A stretch of DNA of 64,000 bases, taken from assembly GCA_019426215.1 (NCBI GenBank), contig CM033399.1, positions 27,847,022 through 27,911,021 of the forward strand, written 5' to 3'. Positions 10,201-20,550 of the stretch are shown in pieces. The translations under genes and the position numbers were made by a program. Position 1 is the stretch's first letter. Every line of letters starts with the position of its first letter. Below the pieces are notes generated by a model. That model made no database searches and had not been told where the DNA came from. It worked only from the letters and a program-made list of their open reading frames with translations. Source of the DNA: Buddleja alternifolia (Eukaryota; Streptophyta; Magnoliopsida; Lamiales; Scrophulariaceae).

Positions 10201-13200
10201 AGGAAAGGGAATCCCTATGGTTTTAGCTGTCTGTATGGTTAGGCAGTCTCTATGAGGCTCAAAATAGTGGCTATGTTTGGTTATGTTTTGGGATTGTATT
10301 TTGGTGAGAATTATTGGTGAAAATTTTATGGGGACACGTGCAATTTTGATGAGATTATGTTTGGTTATGTTTTGGGAGTTGTTTTTTGAGTGATTTTTTG
10401 GTGAGATAGTATTTGGTTTTGTTTTCAGAGGGAACATAAATTGCTGTAGCTGTCAAATCATGTAAGTTTTTGTCTGTCAATAATTAAAAGTTATAATATA
10501 ATATTGAGATTGTAATAATTATTATATAGATAAATATATATGTACAAATATATATGTATATATGTACGTAATAGTAGTATATATAATATTGAGATTGTAA
10601 TAATTATTATAGAGATAAATATATGTATATATGTAAGTAATAGTAGTGTATATATATATATATAAGTAATAGTAGTTGATATATATACTTAAAAGAAAAG
10701 TTTATATATATACATATATATATATTTAATTACAAAATTATATTTAATTTACAAAAATTAAAAAAAAATTGAAGACAACATTTCAAATGTCGTCTTCAAT
10801 TTTTTCATTTTTATTTTTTTATTTATGATATGTCGTCTTCTAATTATATATATATATAAAAAAAAAATATATATATATATAGAAAAAATTATATTTAATT
10901 ACAAAATTATATTTAATTTACGAAAATTATAAAAAAAAAGAAAATTGAAGACATTCAATTTTCTTTTTTTTTTATTTATGAACAGTGAAGACGACATGGC
11001 ACATGTCGTCTTCACTGTTCATTTTTATTTATTTTTTTAATTATGAAGAAGACATTTTATATGTCGTCTTCTAATTATATATATAAAAAATAATATATAT
11101 ATATATATAGAAAAAATTATATTTAATTATAAAATTATATTTAATTTACGAAAATTAAAAAAAAAAGAAAATTGAAGACGACATTTCAAATGTCGTCTTT
11201 AATTTTCTTTTTTTATTCATGCACAGTGAAGACGACATTTTATATTTATGTTAAAAAATATATATATATATATATATATATATAGTGTGTGAGAGAGAGA
11301 AAGTGAGAGAAAGAGAGGAGAGAGAATGTGTCAGATAGAGTGAGAGAGTGAGAGAAAAAGAGGAGAGAGTGTGTGTCAGAGAAACAGGGAGCACAATCAT
11401 TTTTTTTTTTTTGGACCAAAAATTGACAACTTTCTTGGTGAAATATTGTGTGATCCAAACATAACTTGGCCAAAAATTCGGACGAAAATGGGCTTGAAAA
11501 CATAACCAAACATAGCCAGTGTTTTTGCAATTGAGCGGACTTTTAGCGTTTTGTGCTCTGTACACTCAGTTTTCAAGTGAGATAGCAAATGTGTTTACAG
11601 TCACACTGCAAAAATTGAGATGGTGGATGCTTCATTTGAAGTTTTCAATTGTCATTAGATAAATTATGTTGTTTAGCAGCAAGATCGATGTGCTAGCGAG
11701 TCATGCTCAAATGTTCATGCATTATTCAAATTGAACTTCAGATGTTATTTTTTTGTGAAAAATACTGATCTACACATGGAAACTGTAATTGGAAAGGGCC
11801 AAAATATGTGAAATTGATCCTCTTCTAATAAGAAATATATCTTCTCTCCCAAGTTCAAATTGCAAAAACTGTTAGTTTCTTGTTAGAAGGATGCGAGGAC
11901 AATCTCTTTATTGACAATAAATTTTACGGTGTGTTTGGATGGAGGGATTTGAAAGCTATGGATTCCAAATTCAAATTGCAAAAACTGTTAGTTTCTTCTT
12001 AGAAGGAAGCGAGGACAATCTCTTAACTGACAATAAATTTTACGGTGTGTTTGGATGGAGGGATTTGAAAGCTATGGATTTCAAATTCATTAACAAATCC
12101 GTTGAGTTTGTTTGGGTGTTTTCAAGTTATAATGGATTTCAAATCCCTTGGTGCTCATTTTGAGCTGTTTTCTTCAAACCCTTCCTCCAAATCCACTCCC
12201 TAAACCCAAATCTTCAATCCAAACACAACCTTAGTGTAGAAGGATTTGATTGGAACAGACTATGGATGTTACATCTCCAACAAGCTTGTTCTCTGCTAAA
12301 GGCATTTTTCTTTTGGATGTGTGTTAAAAATCCTTCTCTTAATTTATTCAAATTCTCTGGTCCCTGAAAGATAGAACTTCTCTAGCTATAGCTTTGATCC
12401 TATAAGTGAAAAAAAAAAAAAAAAGGAAATAAAGAATGACCCCTTGCTTCAGACCTTGATGTGAAAATTTAAACCTGTAGTATAGGATTTTTTTAGCCCT
12501 TTTGGTTGCCTTCTTTCCTTTATGTATATTACCATTGCATGGTTACTGTTATTTTATATGTATTTCGCATATTGCTCCCTTACTAATCTTTGCAAATTCT
12601 TCAAAAAATAAAATTGCATTTTTCAGGCTTGCCTATGCTTTGGAAATTCAGTAGCCTCAACACGGTTTTTGTTGCAAGATGAATTCAACATACAGACAAC
12701 CCAGTGTGATAATTGCATAATTGTACGCTCCCTCACTCTCTCTCTCTTAACCCACCCATATTTACTTAATATGTAGTGATTTTTGTGAGGTGGCCTTGGT
12801 CAACCTAACTGATTGTTAATTTCTTATTTCTAGGGTTTCATGTTCTGCCTCCAACAAATTGCTTGCATCTTTTCTATTGTTGCTATGATTGTTGGAAGTG
12901 AGGAACTCTCAGAGGCTTCTCAGATTCTATCTTGCTTGTCCGATATGGTTTACTGCTCGTAAGAAACTTCTACTTTAACTCAATCCAATATATCAGCACT
13001 TTATAGAGATTGTATAGATACAACAATATCAGACTAAACCACTGTTCACTTTCAATGTTACAGGGTTTGTGCTTGTATGCAGGTAAGCAAGTCTTTCACT
13101 TATATTAACCTTATCTAAAGTAAAGCCGATATATTCTTAACAATATTAGCCGCGCATGATTTTTACTTTAAAAATGCTGTTTTTCTTTTGTCTGAATATT

Positions 13201-13465
13201 TTAGACACAACACAAAATCGAAATGGACAAGCGAGATGGTAAATTTGGGCCACAACCAGCCATGGCAGTGCCAGCTATGCAGCAAATGTCACGGCTTGAT
13301 CAGCAATATCCCCCAACCGTTGGATATCCTCCTCCTGCATATGGACAACCAAATTATCCTCCACCTGCATATGGCCAGCCAAATTATCCTCCATCTGCTG
13401 CTGGTTATCCCCCGCCTGCCGGTTATCCTCCTGCTGGTTATCCCCCTGCTGGCTATCAGAGGTGA
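7221..13465 (+). CDS. PLAC8-family cysteine-rich protein, eight exons
   Basis: Exons 7221-7320, 7458-7479, 9248-9304, 9386-9467, 12627-12722, 12834-12958, 13064-13082 and 13205-13465 join with GT-AG introns into one frame of 253 aa. The start MGSQSNLDKMQLRQNYRNLW is a conserved N-terminus of a plant PLAC8 subfamily (Arabidopsis At5g05350-like, from memory). The PLAC8 core follows: YCCFALWCGPCVSY, then a second Cys cluster (YVCCAGYMPCSGRCGES, CPEFCLATE), ACLCFGNSVAST and TQCDNCIIGF. A hydrophobic stretch near ACIFSIVAMIVG may touch membrane. The C-terminal ~80 residues are a Pro/Tyr/Gly-rich tail of GYPPPAYGQPNY and GYPPAGYP repeats. The family includes organ-size and cadmium-resistance regulators; this subfamily's function is unknown to me. 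It appears intact. Introns 2 and 4 are long because of repeats. Confidence 0.9.
7742..8385. repeat. Three tandem 214-216-bp repeats in PLAC8 intron 2
   Basis: Units begin at 7742, 7958 and 8172 with TTTATTAG, and each contains TTTGAGTTTGAT, TTTCTGAGTGACATCAAGTT, AACACAAACATCA, GTTGTGTAGGATCTG and ACTTTCTGTTCTTGG. A fourth start appears at 8386 and breaks off. Units 2 and 3 are closer to each other than to unit 1. Non-coding. Confidence 0.85.
10269..11517. mobile_element. 1.25-kb TIR element with hairpin array, in PLAC8 intron 4
   Basis: The ends are a precise inverted repeat: GGCTATGTTTGGTTATGTTT at the left and its reverse complement at the right (10269 and 11517 are the outer bases), flanked by AGT on both sides (possible 3-bp TSD). 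Its left part matches the shorter element at 5204-5608. The interior contains TA-rich microsatellites, the hairpin array at 10764-11245, and a GAGA-rich microsatellite (11285-11375). No transposase. Superfamily uncertain. Confidence 0.75.
10764..11245. repeat. Array of GAAGACGACAT/ATGTCGTCTTC hairpins
   Basis: At least four fold-backs share the core GAAGACGACAT...ATGTCGTCTTC: 10764-10804, 10980-11020, 11045-11072 and 11167-11207. Single half-sites lie near 10830 and 11228. The best, 10980-11020, has perfect 19-bp arms (GAACAGTGAAGACGACATG) and a 3-nt loop. Spacers are TA-rich and repeat the block TTATATTTAATT. It is read directly from the sequence. Confidence 0.9.
11855..12086. repeat. 116-bp direct duplication in PLAC8 intron 4
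   Basis: Two adjacent copies (11855-11970, 11971-12086) share TTGCAAAAACTGTTAGTTTC, GAGGACAATCTCTT and GTGTTTGGATGGAGGGATTT. The second copy runs into the MITE whose left end begins at 12043, so the left terminus of that MITE is also present in the first copy. A local tandem duplication after MITE insertion explains it. Confidence 0.8.
12043..12230. mobile_element. Tourist/PIF-like MITE in PLAC8 intron 4
   Basis: TIR CGGTGTGTTTGGATGG at the left and GGTTGTGTTTGGATTG (reverse complement) at the right, with TTA on both flanks (12040-12042, 12231-12233), matching the 3-bp TSD of PIF/Harbinger MITEs. About 188 bp, non-coding. Confidence 0.7.
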
Positions 13466-14119
13466 GTGTTTATGTGTTGTCCTTTACAACAAATCCATTG
13501 GATAGTTTTGCAGGCATTTCTCTTGGCTGAGATTTGCAAGTACGCGATGAGGGGTGATAGAAATTTGCATATTTGTGAAAATTTGGATTTTTATTTGATA
13601 CATACTTTAATTGTTTTGTCCAAATGTATGGTGTTGCTACTTTGTTGGTGTCACCTGTATTTGAGCTTGTACCTAAAATTACTTGACAAGATATGACTGA
13701 TAATCGTGTGTCATCTTTTTATTCAGTTGTGGGCGCGAGTTATGAAAATATTCTGAATTCTCCTTGGATCAGCTTATTTAGCACCCTTGGATGAGAATAT
13801 AGTATGAGGTCAAAAAGTGAAATGGTATTGTGATCTAACTATTCATGATTCTGTAATTGGATCTTGAGATTTTACCTTGACCATGAAAGGGACATACATC
13901 ACTGTGCTGGTATATTTGTCTATGGCTCCTCAAGGACTGATTCAAAAACATGCCTCTACCTTGTGCAGAAATTAAACAAAAAATTAGCAGTGGGACAGCA
14001 TTACGATCAATTTCTGACCCAAATAATGTTGTAAGTTATCAAGTAACTCAAACCTAACTTGTACCTGAAGTAGACACGACTTGTAGGCTTCACAGTGCGT
14101 ACGGTAACTAATTATATAC
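13466..14119. other. 3' region of the PLAC8 gene and intergenic DNA
   Basis: Probably contains the PLAC8 3' UTR (roughly to 13700; no clear polyadenylation site chosen). The rest holds no recognised feature. Confidence 0.4.
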
Positions 14120-14128
14120 AACCATGAT

Positions 14129-14305
14129 GGGTAATTCTATGTCAATTCCATCCCATTGGTCCTGGTGTTTTAAACACCACATATTTATATTGGGGTGAGT
14201 GGTAAAAACATAGGTGGTGGGTGATACAAACTACCCACTCCAATCCAAATGTGTGGTGTTTAATACACTAGGACCAATGAAATGAGTCCATCATAGAATT
14301 TTCCC
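14129..14305. mobile_element. Mutator-like MITE with 9-bp TSD
   Basis: TIR GGGTAATTCTATG at the left and GGGAAAATTCTATG (reverse complement) at the right. Perfect 9-bp target duplication AACCATGAT at 14120-14128 and 14306-14314. The 9-bp TSD and G-start favour a MULE-derived MITE. The inner arms carry GGTGTTTTAAACACCACA and TGTGGTGTTTAATACAC. Confidence 0.8.
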
Positions 14306-14348
14306 AACCATGATCAGATATTGCAAATTAATGATGTCACGAACCTAC

Positions 14349-14501
14349 GGTAAATTCTATGTTAGACCGAGACCATTGGTCTCGGTCTAGTGTACACCAT
14401 TGGATCAAGGGGTATTTTAGTAAATGCCCCCCCTATTGGGGGGATCCAATGGTGTAAACTAGACCGAGACCAATGGTCTCGATCTAGTATAGAATGACCC
14501 T
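14349..14501. mobile_element. 153-bp fold-back MITE of the same group
   Basis: TIR GGTAAATTCTATG at the left and AGGGTCATTCTATAC at the right. Target duplication GAACCTAC at 14341-14348 and 14502-14509. Each arm is itself near-palindromic (TAGACCGAGACCATTGGTCT), so the element can fold into a cruciform with side hairpins. Confidence 0.8.
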
Positions 14502-14596
14502 GAACCTACCCCCACACCCCAACCCCCACCACAAAAAAAGAAAAGAAAGAAAAACGAAACTGTTCCCCCAAAAAAATGAGTATTACCTTAATCCAT

Positions 14597-14755
14597 GGGT
14601 AAGACTACGGTGAACCGAAGGATTCTGCACCCCAAATTCATTGGGATACGGTTTTTATCACCTACCACTCATGTGAAAATCACCCTTGTCCTCATGAATT
14701 TGTGGTGTTAAATGTACCGGGGGCAGTGCTCCCAGTGCACCATAAAATTTCCCCT
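14597..14755. mobile_element. Probable third related MITE
   Basis: Left GGGTAAGACTACGGTGAACC and right (reverse complement) GGGGAAATTTTATGGTGCAC give an imperfect TIR. Interior blocks (ACCACTCATGTG, TTGTGGTGTTAAATG) resemble 14129-14305. No clear TSD found. Confidence 0.45.
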
Positions 14756-15107
14756 CATCGATGTTTACTTTTCACTTACTAAGCAGAAGAACACCACTGA
14801 ATCAACTCGCTAAACAATTATAATTATACATCAGCTTGAGTCCACGTAGAGTCAACTATATATTTGCTCAATTCATAATACCGGTTCCTAGTTCATCGAG
14901 CTCATTAGATTGCAATATGGCAAGTTTTTGTCCAAAATTAGAAAGAAAAAGAAAATGGCACGTTGTCGTTCTTTTACAAAAAAGAGCATAAGGAAGTTCT
15001 AACTCAAAACGAGTTGCACCGAATTCCACCTATATTACATTTCAAAGTGAGTGCCCAATTATCAAGTAAATATTACTTAACATTTGATTGATTGAATTTC
15101 TTTCAAG

Positions 15108-15710
15108 CAGTGTTCTGAAAATCGAAACGGACAGCGAATTGGAAAAGTGATCGGGTCACGGGTCACCGATTCAACTGTCGGGTCAACCGCGGTTGAACCG
15201 GTGACGTCATAATTATACAATAAATAATAATTAATATACTATTAAATATATAAAATATGAAAATATGAAAAAATATATGTATTTCCTATATATATATTGA
15301 ACTGAAAGAAAACACTAAAATTTCTTCTTTACCTCAAGATTATCTTATTTATACACAAAATATACGTATCAAAATACATTTCATTAAAGCAATACGGATT
15401 CAAAAATGAAGAAACATAAAAGTAATGAGGGGAGAAAAATTGCATCAATTGAAACCTTAGGTATGCACGAGGTGATTTTAGATTTGGGGGGGGGGGGGTG
15501 CAATTTTAGATTTTTAGATTTTAAAAGGTTGAATTTCATTTATTTTCAGAACCACCCGATTTTTTAGTTTTAGGACCGATTTTACCGGTTGAACCGGTGG
15601 TTCGAGCGGTTTTGACCGATTTTGAGCCTTGTACGGGTTTTTCGCATAACCGAACCGGATTGATGGCCGATTCTGATTTCAACCGGTCCGGTCTGATTTT
15701 CAGAACATTG
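15108..15710. mobile_element. hAT-like element, family 2 (603 bp)
   Basis: Left end CAGTGTTCTGAAAATCG and right end (reverse complement) CAATGTTCTGAAAATCAG. Flanks CTTTCAAG (15100-15107) and CTCTCAAA (15711-15718) fit a decayed 8-bp TSD. Internal sequence (ACGGGTCACCG, GACGTCATAATTAT, ATACTATTAAATATATAAAA) matches 17618-18042, a shorter sister with intact TSD. Contains a poly-G run near 15488. No transposase. Confidence 0.8.
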
Positions 15711-15718
15711 CTCTCAAA

Positions 15719-16607
15719 TATAATATTCAATTGGGTTAATCACTTCTATAGTCTCCCAACTTTATGGACACATCACATTCGTTCTTTTAAGTATTAAAAA
15801 TTGCAGGTTACTCCTCTATTCATAAAGTTGTGCCCGCTTTCAATTTCCAAGATTAATTCCGTTCTTTTGCCCGAACAAAATATTATCAAAATTATTTTTC
15901 TTTTATTTATTTTTTCTTTTTAATTACTTCTCCTCTAAATTCTCAATCCCCACCCAACCAACATACCGACCCTAGCGTCATGAGCCCACCCTGCCAGGCT
16001 CTACACCACCATCCCAACCTTAGCATCGGCCCAACCTTAACAGAATGAATGTTTCGTTGTACCTAAATTTTAGGAACTATTAAAGTCGAAGACGGAGACA
16101 AAAGGGCGGGTGGTGGCAACCGCCCTCCTCAACTTCTGAAAAATACTTTTTAAGTTACAATTTTTTTATATTTGAAGTCTTACCCCCACAAAATTAAAAA
16201 AATATCAAATTTTTTACCTTTTTTTGTCGCCTCTAGATATAAAATCATGGCTTTGTCCCTAATTAAAGTGATTGACCGTGTTAATTTTAGAACCCATGCT
16301 CATACAAAAATGATCTTCTATGGGAGGTTTCAAACTTTCATGTGAACAATTAGTATAATAGTATCATAATTTAGCAGATATAATTTTTCAAAGTATAATA
16401 GTATCCTACATTTCAAAAATTTGTCTAGATATAACACTTGTTAGTTAAATACGGGACGGAAAAATTTGGAATTTAATACGTACAAGTATTCTACGAATTT
16501 TTATTAATAGTTAAGGTGAAAAATCGGCTAAAAAAATGGAAACGGAAAATAAATGCATTAGTACTTGTACGGGTAAAATACGAATAAAAATAAATTATTT
16601 GAGAGTA
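15719..16607. other. Intergenic DNA with one short repeat
   Basis: Apart from the repeat at 16088-16262, this AT-rich stretch shows nothing recognisable. Confidence 0.35.
16088..16262. repeat. Short TIR repeat, relative of 1412-1575
   Basis: Starts GACGGAGACAAAAGGG and ends ATGGCTTTGTCCC, an imperfect inverted pair. Shares CCTCAACTTC, a CCCCCACAAAA stretch and a T run with the copy in the CCT intron. Confidence 0.4.
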
Positions 16608-17617
16608 AAAATATGGCTTGTTTTTACATTATTTTGTAAGGTAAATATCTTATACTTGCTTTTATATTATGAAAAAAAAAATTGTATGAGTCACTGATTG
16701 ACAATAATTAATATTTTGATAGATTATTAATATTTGTGTTTTTTAACAATATAATATTCAATAAATAATTTTAATTTAACTTTCAATTTTAAATAAAAAT
16801 AATCGTCAAGTGTAATACGGAATAAATAAAGTACATGTACTATAAGGGTCAACTCAAAAGTACGAGTATTATTCGTTATGTTCAGAATGCATACGGTAAT
16901 AGAAGTATGTTTCAATTCTATGTACGTAGGGCTACTATACAACTATAATATGAGTTTTAACAAACCCTATAACTATCTTGTTGCCTCCCCTACATGCATT
17001 GTATATACATCCTCTCACTAATTAGTCTCTCTTTCTCACACACACACGCACACCAGTTAATCATACTTTTAGCTCCATGAAAGATAGCATTAGGGTCTTA
17101 ATGGGCGGCTGTAACACCAATAATCACCAATTTTAAAACCATATCAATGTACAAGCTTTCATTGATAATTAATGAAATCTTGGATGGTTATTGTTGCCAT
17201 TTGATACTATAATTAAAGAACCATTTTGATTGCAGCTTAATCACGACGCCTCTAATCGTGCAATGATATGTATATATATAAGCACTAATACATTAGGAAA
17301 AAGCTGAAAGAAGATTCCAAGATACAGAAAACATAATTTTATAGTACTGTATCTATATGCTATCTTAATTGTTTAGGCAACTACTCAGTGCTCTATACTA
17401 TTTTCTTTGCCACTCATAAAAGAAAAAGGAAGGGGAGAAATTGTTTTTTGCCCCCTTCATTTTGACTATGTAAAGTGGACATGAGATAAATAGAAATAAA
17501 ATTGTTTAATCTCTTTTTCCCCATAGTTTTCTATGGTATTATCAAGCCCGAATGTCCAAAACTAACCCATCAAACTTGACATTATCGTCAAATGCAATTG
17601 CAAAAACCTCTGTCAAC

Positions 17618-18042
17618 CAATGTTCTGAAAACCGGACCGGACAGCGAACCGAAAAAGTGACCGGGTTACGGGTCACCGGTTCAACCGTCGGGTCAACCGG
17701 GGTCGAACCGGTGATGTCATAATTATGCAATAAATAATAATTAATATACTATTAAATATATAAAATATGAAAATATGAAAAAAAATGTATTTCCTATATT
17801 TTGGGGGGCCAATTGCATATTTTTAGATTTTAAAGGGGTCAATTTCAGATTTTTAGAAATTAAAAGGTTGAATTGCATTATTTTCCAAATTGTCCGGTTG
17901 AACCGCGGTTCTGACCGGTTCTGGCCGGGTTTGACCGATTTTGGGCTCCGAACGTTTTTTTGACATAACCGGACCGGCCTAGTGACCGGTTCCGGTTTTT
18001 ACCGGCTCGACCGGCCGGTCCGGTCCGGATTTCATAACCTTG
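17618..18042. mobile_element. hAT-like element, family 2, with perfect TSD
   Basis: 425 bp with TIR CAATGTTCTGAAAACCGG at the left and CAAGGTTATGAAATCCGG (reverse complement) at the right. The 8-bp target duplication CTGTCAAC is perfect (17610-17617, 18043-18050). Copy B (59510-59535) lacks the element and so shows the unoccupied site. The ends are CCGG-rich; the middle is AT-rich and shared with 15108-15710. Confidence 0.92.
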
Positions 18043-18674
18043 CTGTCAACAAGTTTTACACATGCAAAACGGTTCAAATTTGAATCCTCTTATTTAACCG
18101 ACCAGAGTCCGAGATCCCTTCCACTCATATCAATCTCGTTCAATAAAAATTATTCTTTCATATGTCAGATGTGAGGATGCTTCTTTCATGTTAGAGCATA
18201 GGCATTCTATCTAAGTGGCCATTTTTAAGATATCCCAAGATTTTAATATATATTTCTTTGTGTGTAATAAATCGTCGAATCAGTATGCACATTAAAATAA
18301 AAAGAAATGGATTGGAACAAGTTGGACTTAATATTTTAGAACGAAGATGAGCTCAACTTGGACCCAAGGTGAATCCAGCTTGGATCCAAATTTCTATTAG
18401 AAACCAATAAAACCCAACCCAAATTCACCCAACATAAAACTCTTAGGACCCAACCCAACCCAACCCAACCCAACCCAAAATCTATTGGGTTGGGTCGAAC
18501 TCATGGTTCCAGAACCATTTTGCCAAGTCTACTTGCAACTAATATCCCACCAAAACCTTAGCTATAGGCGCTTTTTCCATCTTTTCATGTCCAACAGTTC
18601 AACTTAGGGTCTAATCATCAAAAAATAAAATAAAAAATAATAAAGGGTTTAACGTAGGGTGAATTTTACATGCC

Positions 18675-18675
<1 letters not shown>

Positions 18676-18714
<39 letters not shown>

Positions 18715-20550
18715 AAGATTTAATACAAACCTTCTATTAGATAAGATATAAGACCCAATCTACACCATTGGATCCATTAAATCCAACAGTACAAAAAGAA
18801 AACAAAAAACAAGCTGAAAAATTGATTCTAATTGAATCGGGGGTATAATAGTCAAATTTATGTCATTATACAATATCTACAACCAAAAAAAGGCACATAA
18901 ATCTCCCCTACAATCTCTCAACTTGTTGCCAAAATTAACTCAATCAAAATTAATATCCAAACTCTTACGTTAATACTGTAGGGGTGTTGCTCAATTTCTT
19001 GTATAGGCTTGTGGGAGTGAGTCTTCAGAAGGTTTGAATTTTGAAAGCTTCGTGATCAGTAGTAATGGAGTTTGGAGGCGGGTTCTGCAGTAATTGGTGT
19101 GTGGGTATGTGAATATTGTTCGCGAAAGTGATGGAGCGAAAATGGTGATAGTGTTGAATAGGGACTACGAATTTTAGTGAGATTTTAGGGAGGATGTCCT
19201 ATATTTAAAGGTGTATATCACATTTTGCTCAAAATTATTTCATTATTGGTTGAGGATGAGAAGACATTTGAGATTATACAGTATAAATGTATGCAGTACA
19301 ACAAAAATATAAGCTGTTATCCACCATTCATGACGTATAAACACACACTGTATAATGTGTTATAAGATACTATATAATGTATTATAACATACCGTATAGT
19401 TGTTTATAAGATACTGTATAATAGTTTGAAATCACTAATTGTATGTCACTAATCACACACTGTATATCACCATTGTATTTACTGTATAATGATTTATAAG
19501 CTACTGTATAATAATTTATAAGTTACTGTATAATCCATTATATAGTAGCTTATAAACCATTAAATAATGGTTTCTGAAGAGTGATTTGAAAATACTGCCT
19601 CAATATTTTGATGATGATAATAAAAAACCTCAACGACGACTAACGAAATGGATTATCAATAAAACAGCTCAAGTACAATAGCTATGTAAATTAATTACAA
19701 ATAATTTGAAAAGCATGTCTAATGCCACAGAATTAATTTGATTATAGTAACTTAAGCAAAATATCATATACGTTCACAAGTTAATGCCAACTCTCTGTTC
19801 TAATGAAAAAAAACTCTAATATGTAGTTTGCAGAAATAGAACTAAATAAAGAACGTCAAAAACCCCAGCAAAACTGAACTAAAATAATGAAAATATTGGG
19901 AAATAAATGTAACTAAATCTTGCAAACTTGGACTAATAATACTGACGTACTCCTTGATTCCATTATTCCTAATTCGTGAAATTATCTAATTATCCTTGGC
20001 ATATATGTACTTGATTAATCAAATAAAGTTTATTATCTATTGTATAATGGATTAATTAGCTATTGTATAATATTTATTAGATATTGTATGCACTGTATAA
20101 TGGGTTATATGATACTGTATATTGGTTTATATGATACTGTATACTGTGTTATAAGATACTGTATAATGGTTTATAAGATTGAGTTTGACGATTATGATGA
20201 ATTGACGATGATGATGAATCGAGCTTGATAATTAATTGAGATTGATGATAAATAATTAATAATTAAAAATGGACGAGGATTAAAAATTGGAATGAATAAT
20301 TAAAAATGGAAGAGGATTCTGTTACTGCGAATAATAAGGGATTCTGTTATGATACTGCATGTTATTTGCATGGATTTGTTGGACCTATTGACTAAAATGC
20401 CCCCATCATCATTAAATTAAATATTATAACCGAGATAATGGCTTTAATTATGGACCGTGTGATCAAATGATTTAATGGCCTAGATTGGGTCTTATATCTT
20501 ACCTAAAGACTAGGGATGTATTTGATCCATACCCTATATATATATATATA
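18676..20550. mobile_element. 1.86-kb AT-rich non-autonomous TIR element
   Basis: Absent from the equivalent place in copy B (near 61462). It is framed by TA microsatellites (18683-18711, 20533-20552). Just inside lie inverted ends of about 60 bp: left 18711-18776 and right 20478-20537 share AAGATATAAGACCCAATCTA. The subterminal regions (19325-19570 and 20038-20176) repeat ACTGTATAATG and TTATAAGATACTGTATA about a dozen times. No transposase frame. The boundary within the TA repeats is ambiguous. Confidence 0.7.

Noticed and set aside
13462..13513. Possible last intron of the PLAC8 gene (AG|GTGAGT ... TTTTGCAG|G), which would extend the protein by 12 residues to a stop at 13548.
   Set aside because: The splice signals look good, but the intron would be only 52 nt, shorter than usual plant introns, and the in-frame TGA at 13463-13465 ends the protein naturally after the GYPPAGY repeats.
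18440..18520. CCCAA/TTGGG runs resembling telomere-like repeats.
   Set aside because: The unit is CCCAA (5 bp) in a short inverted arrangement, not the plant telomere repeat CCCTAAA.
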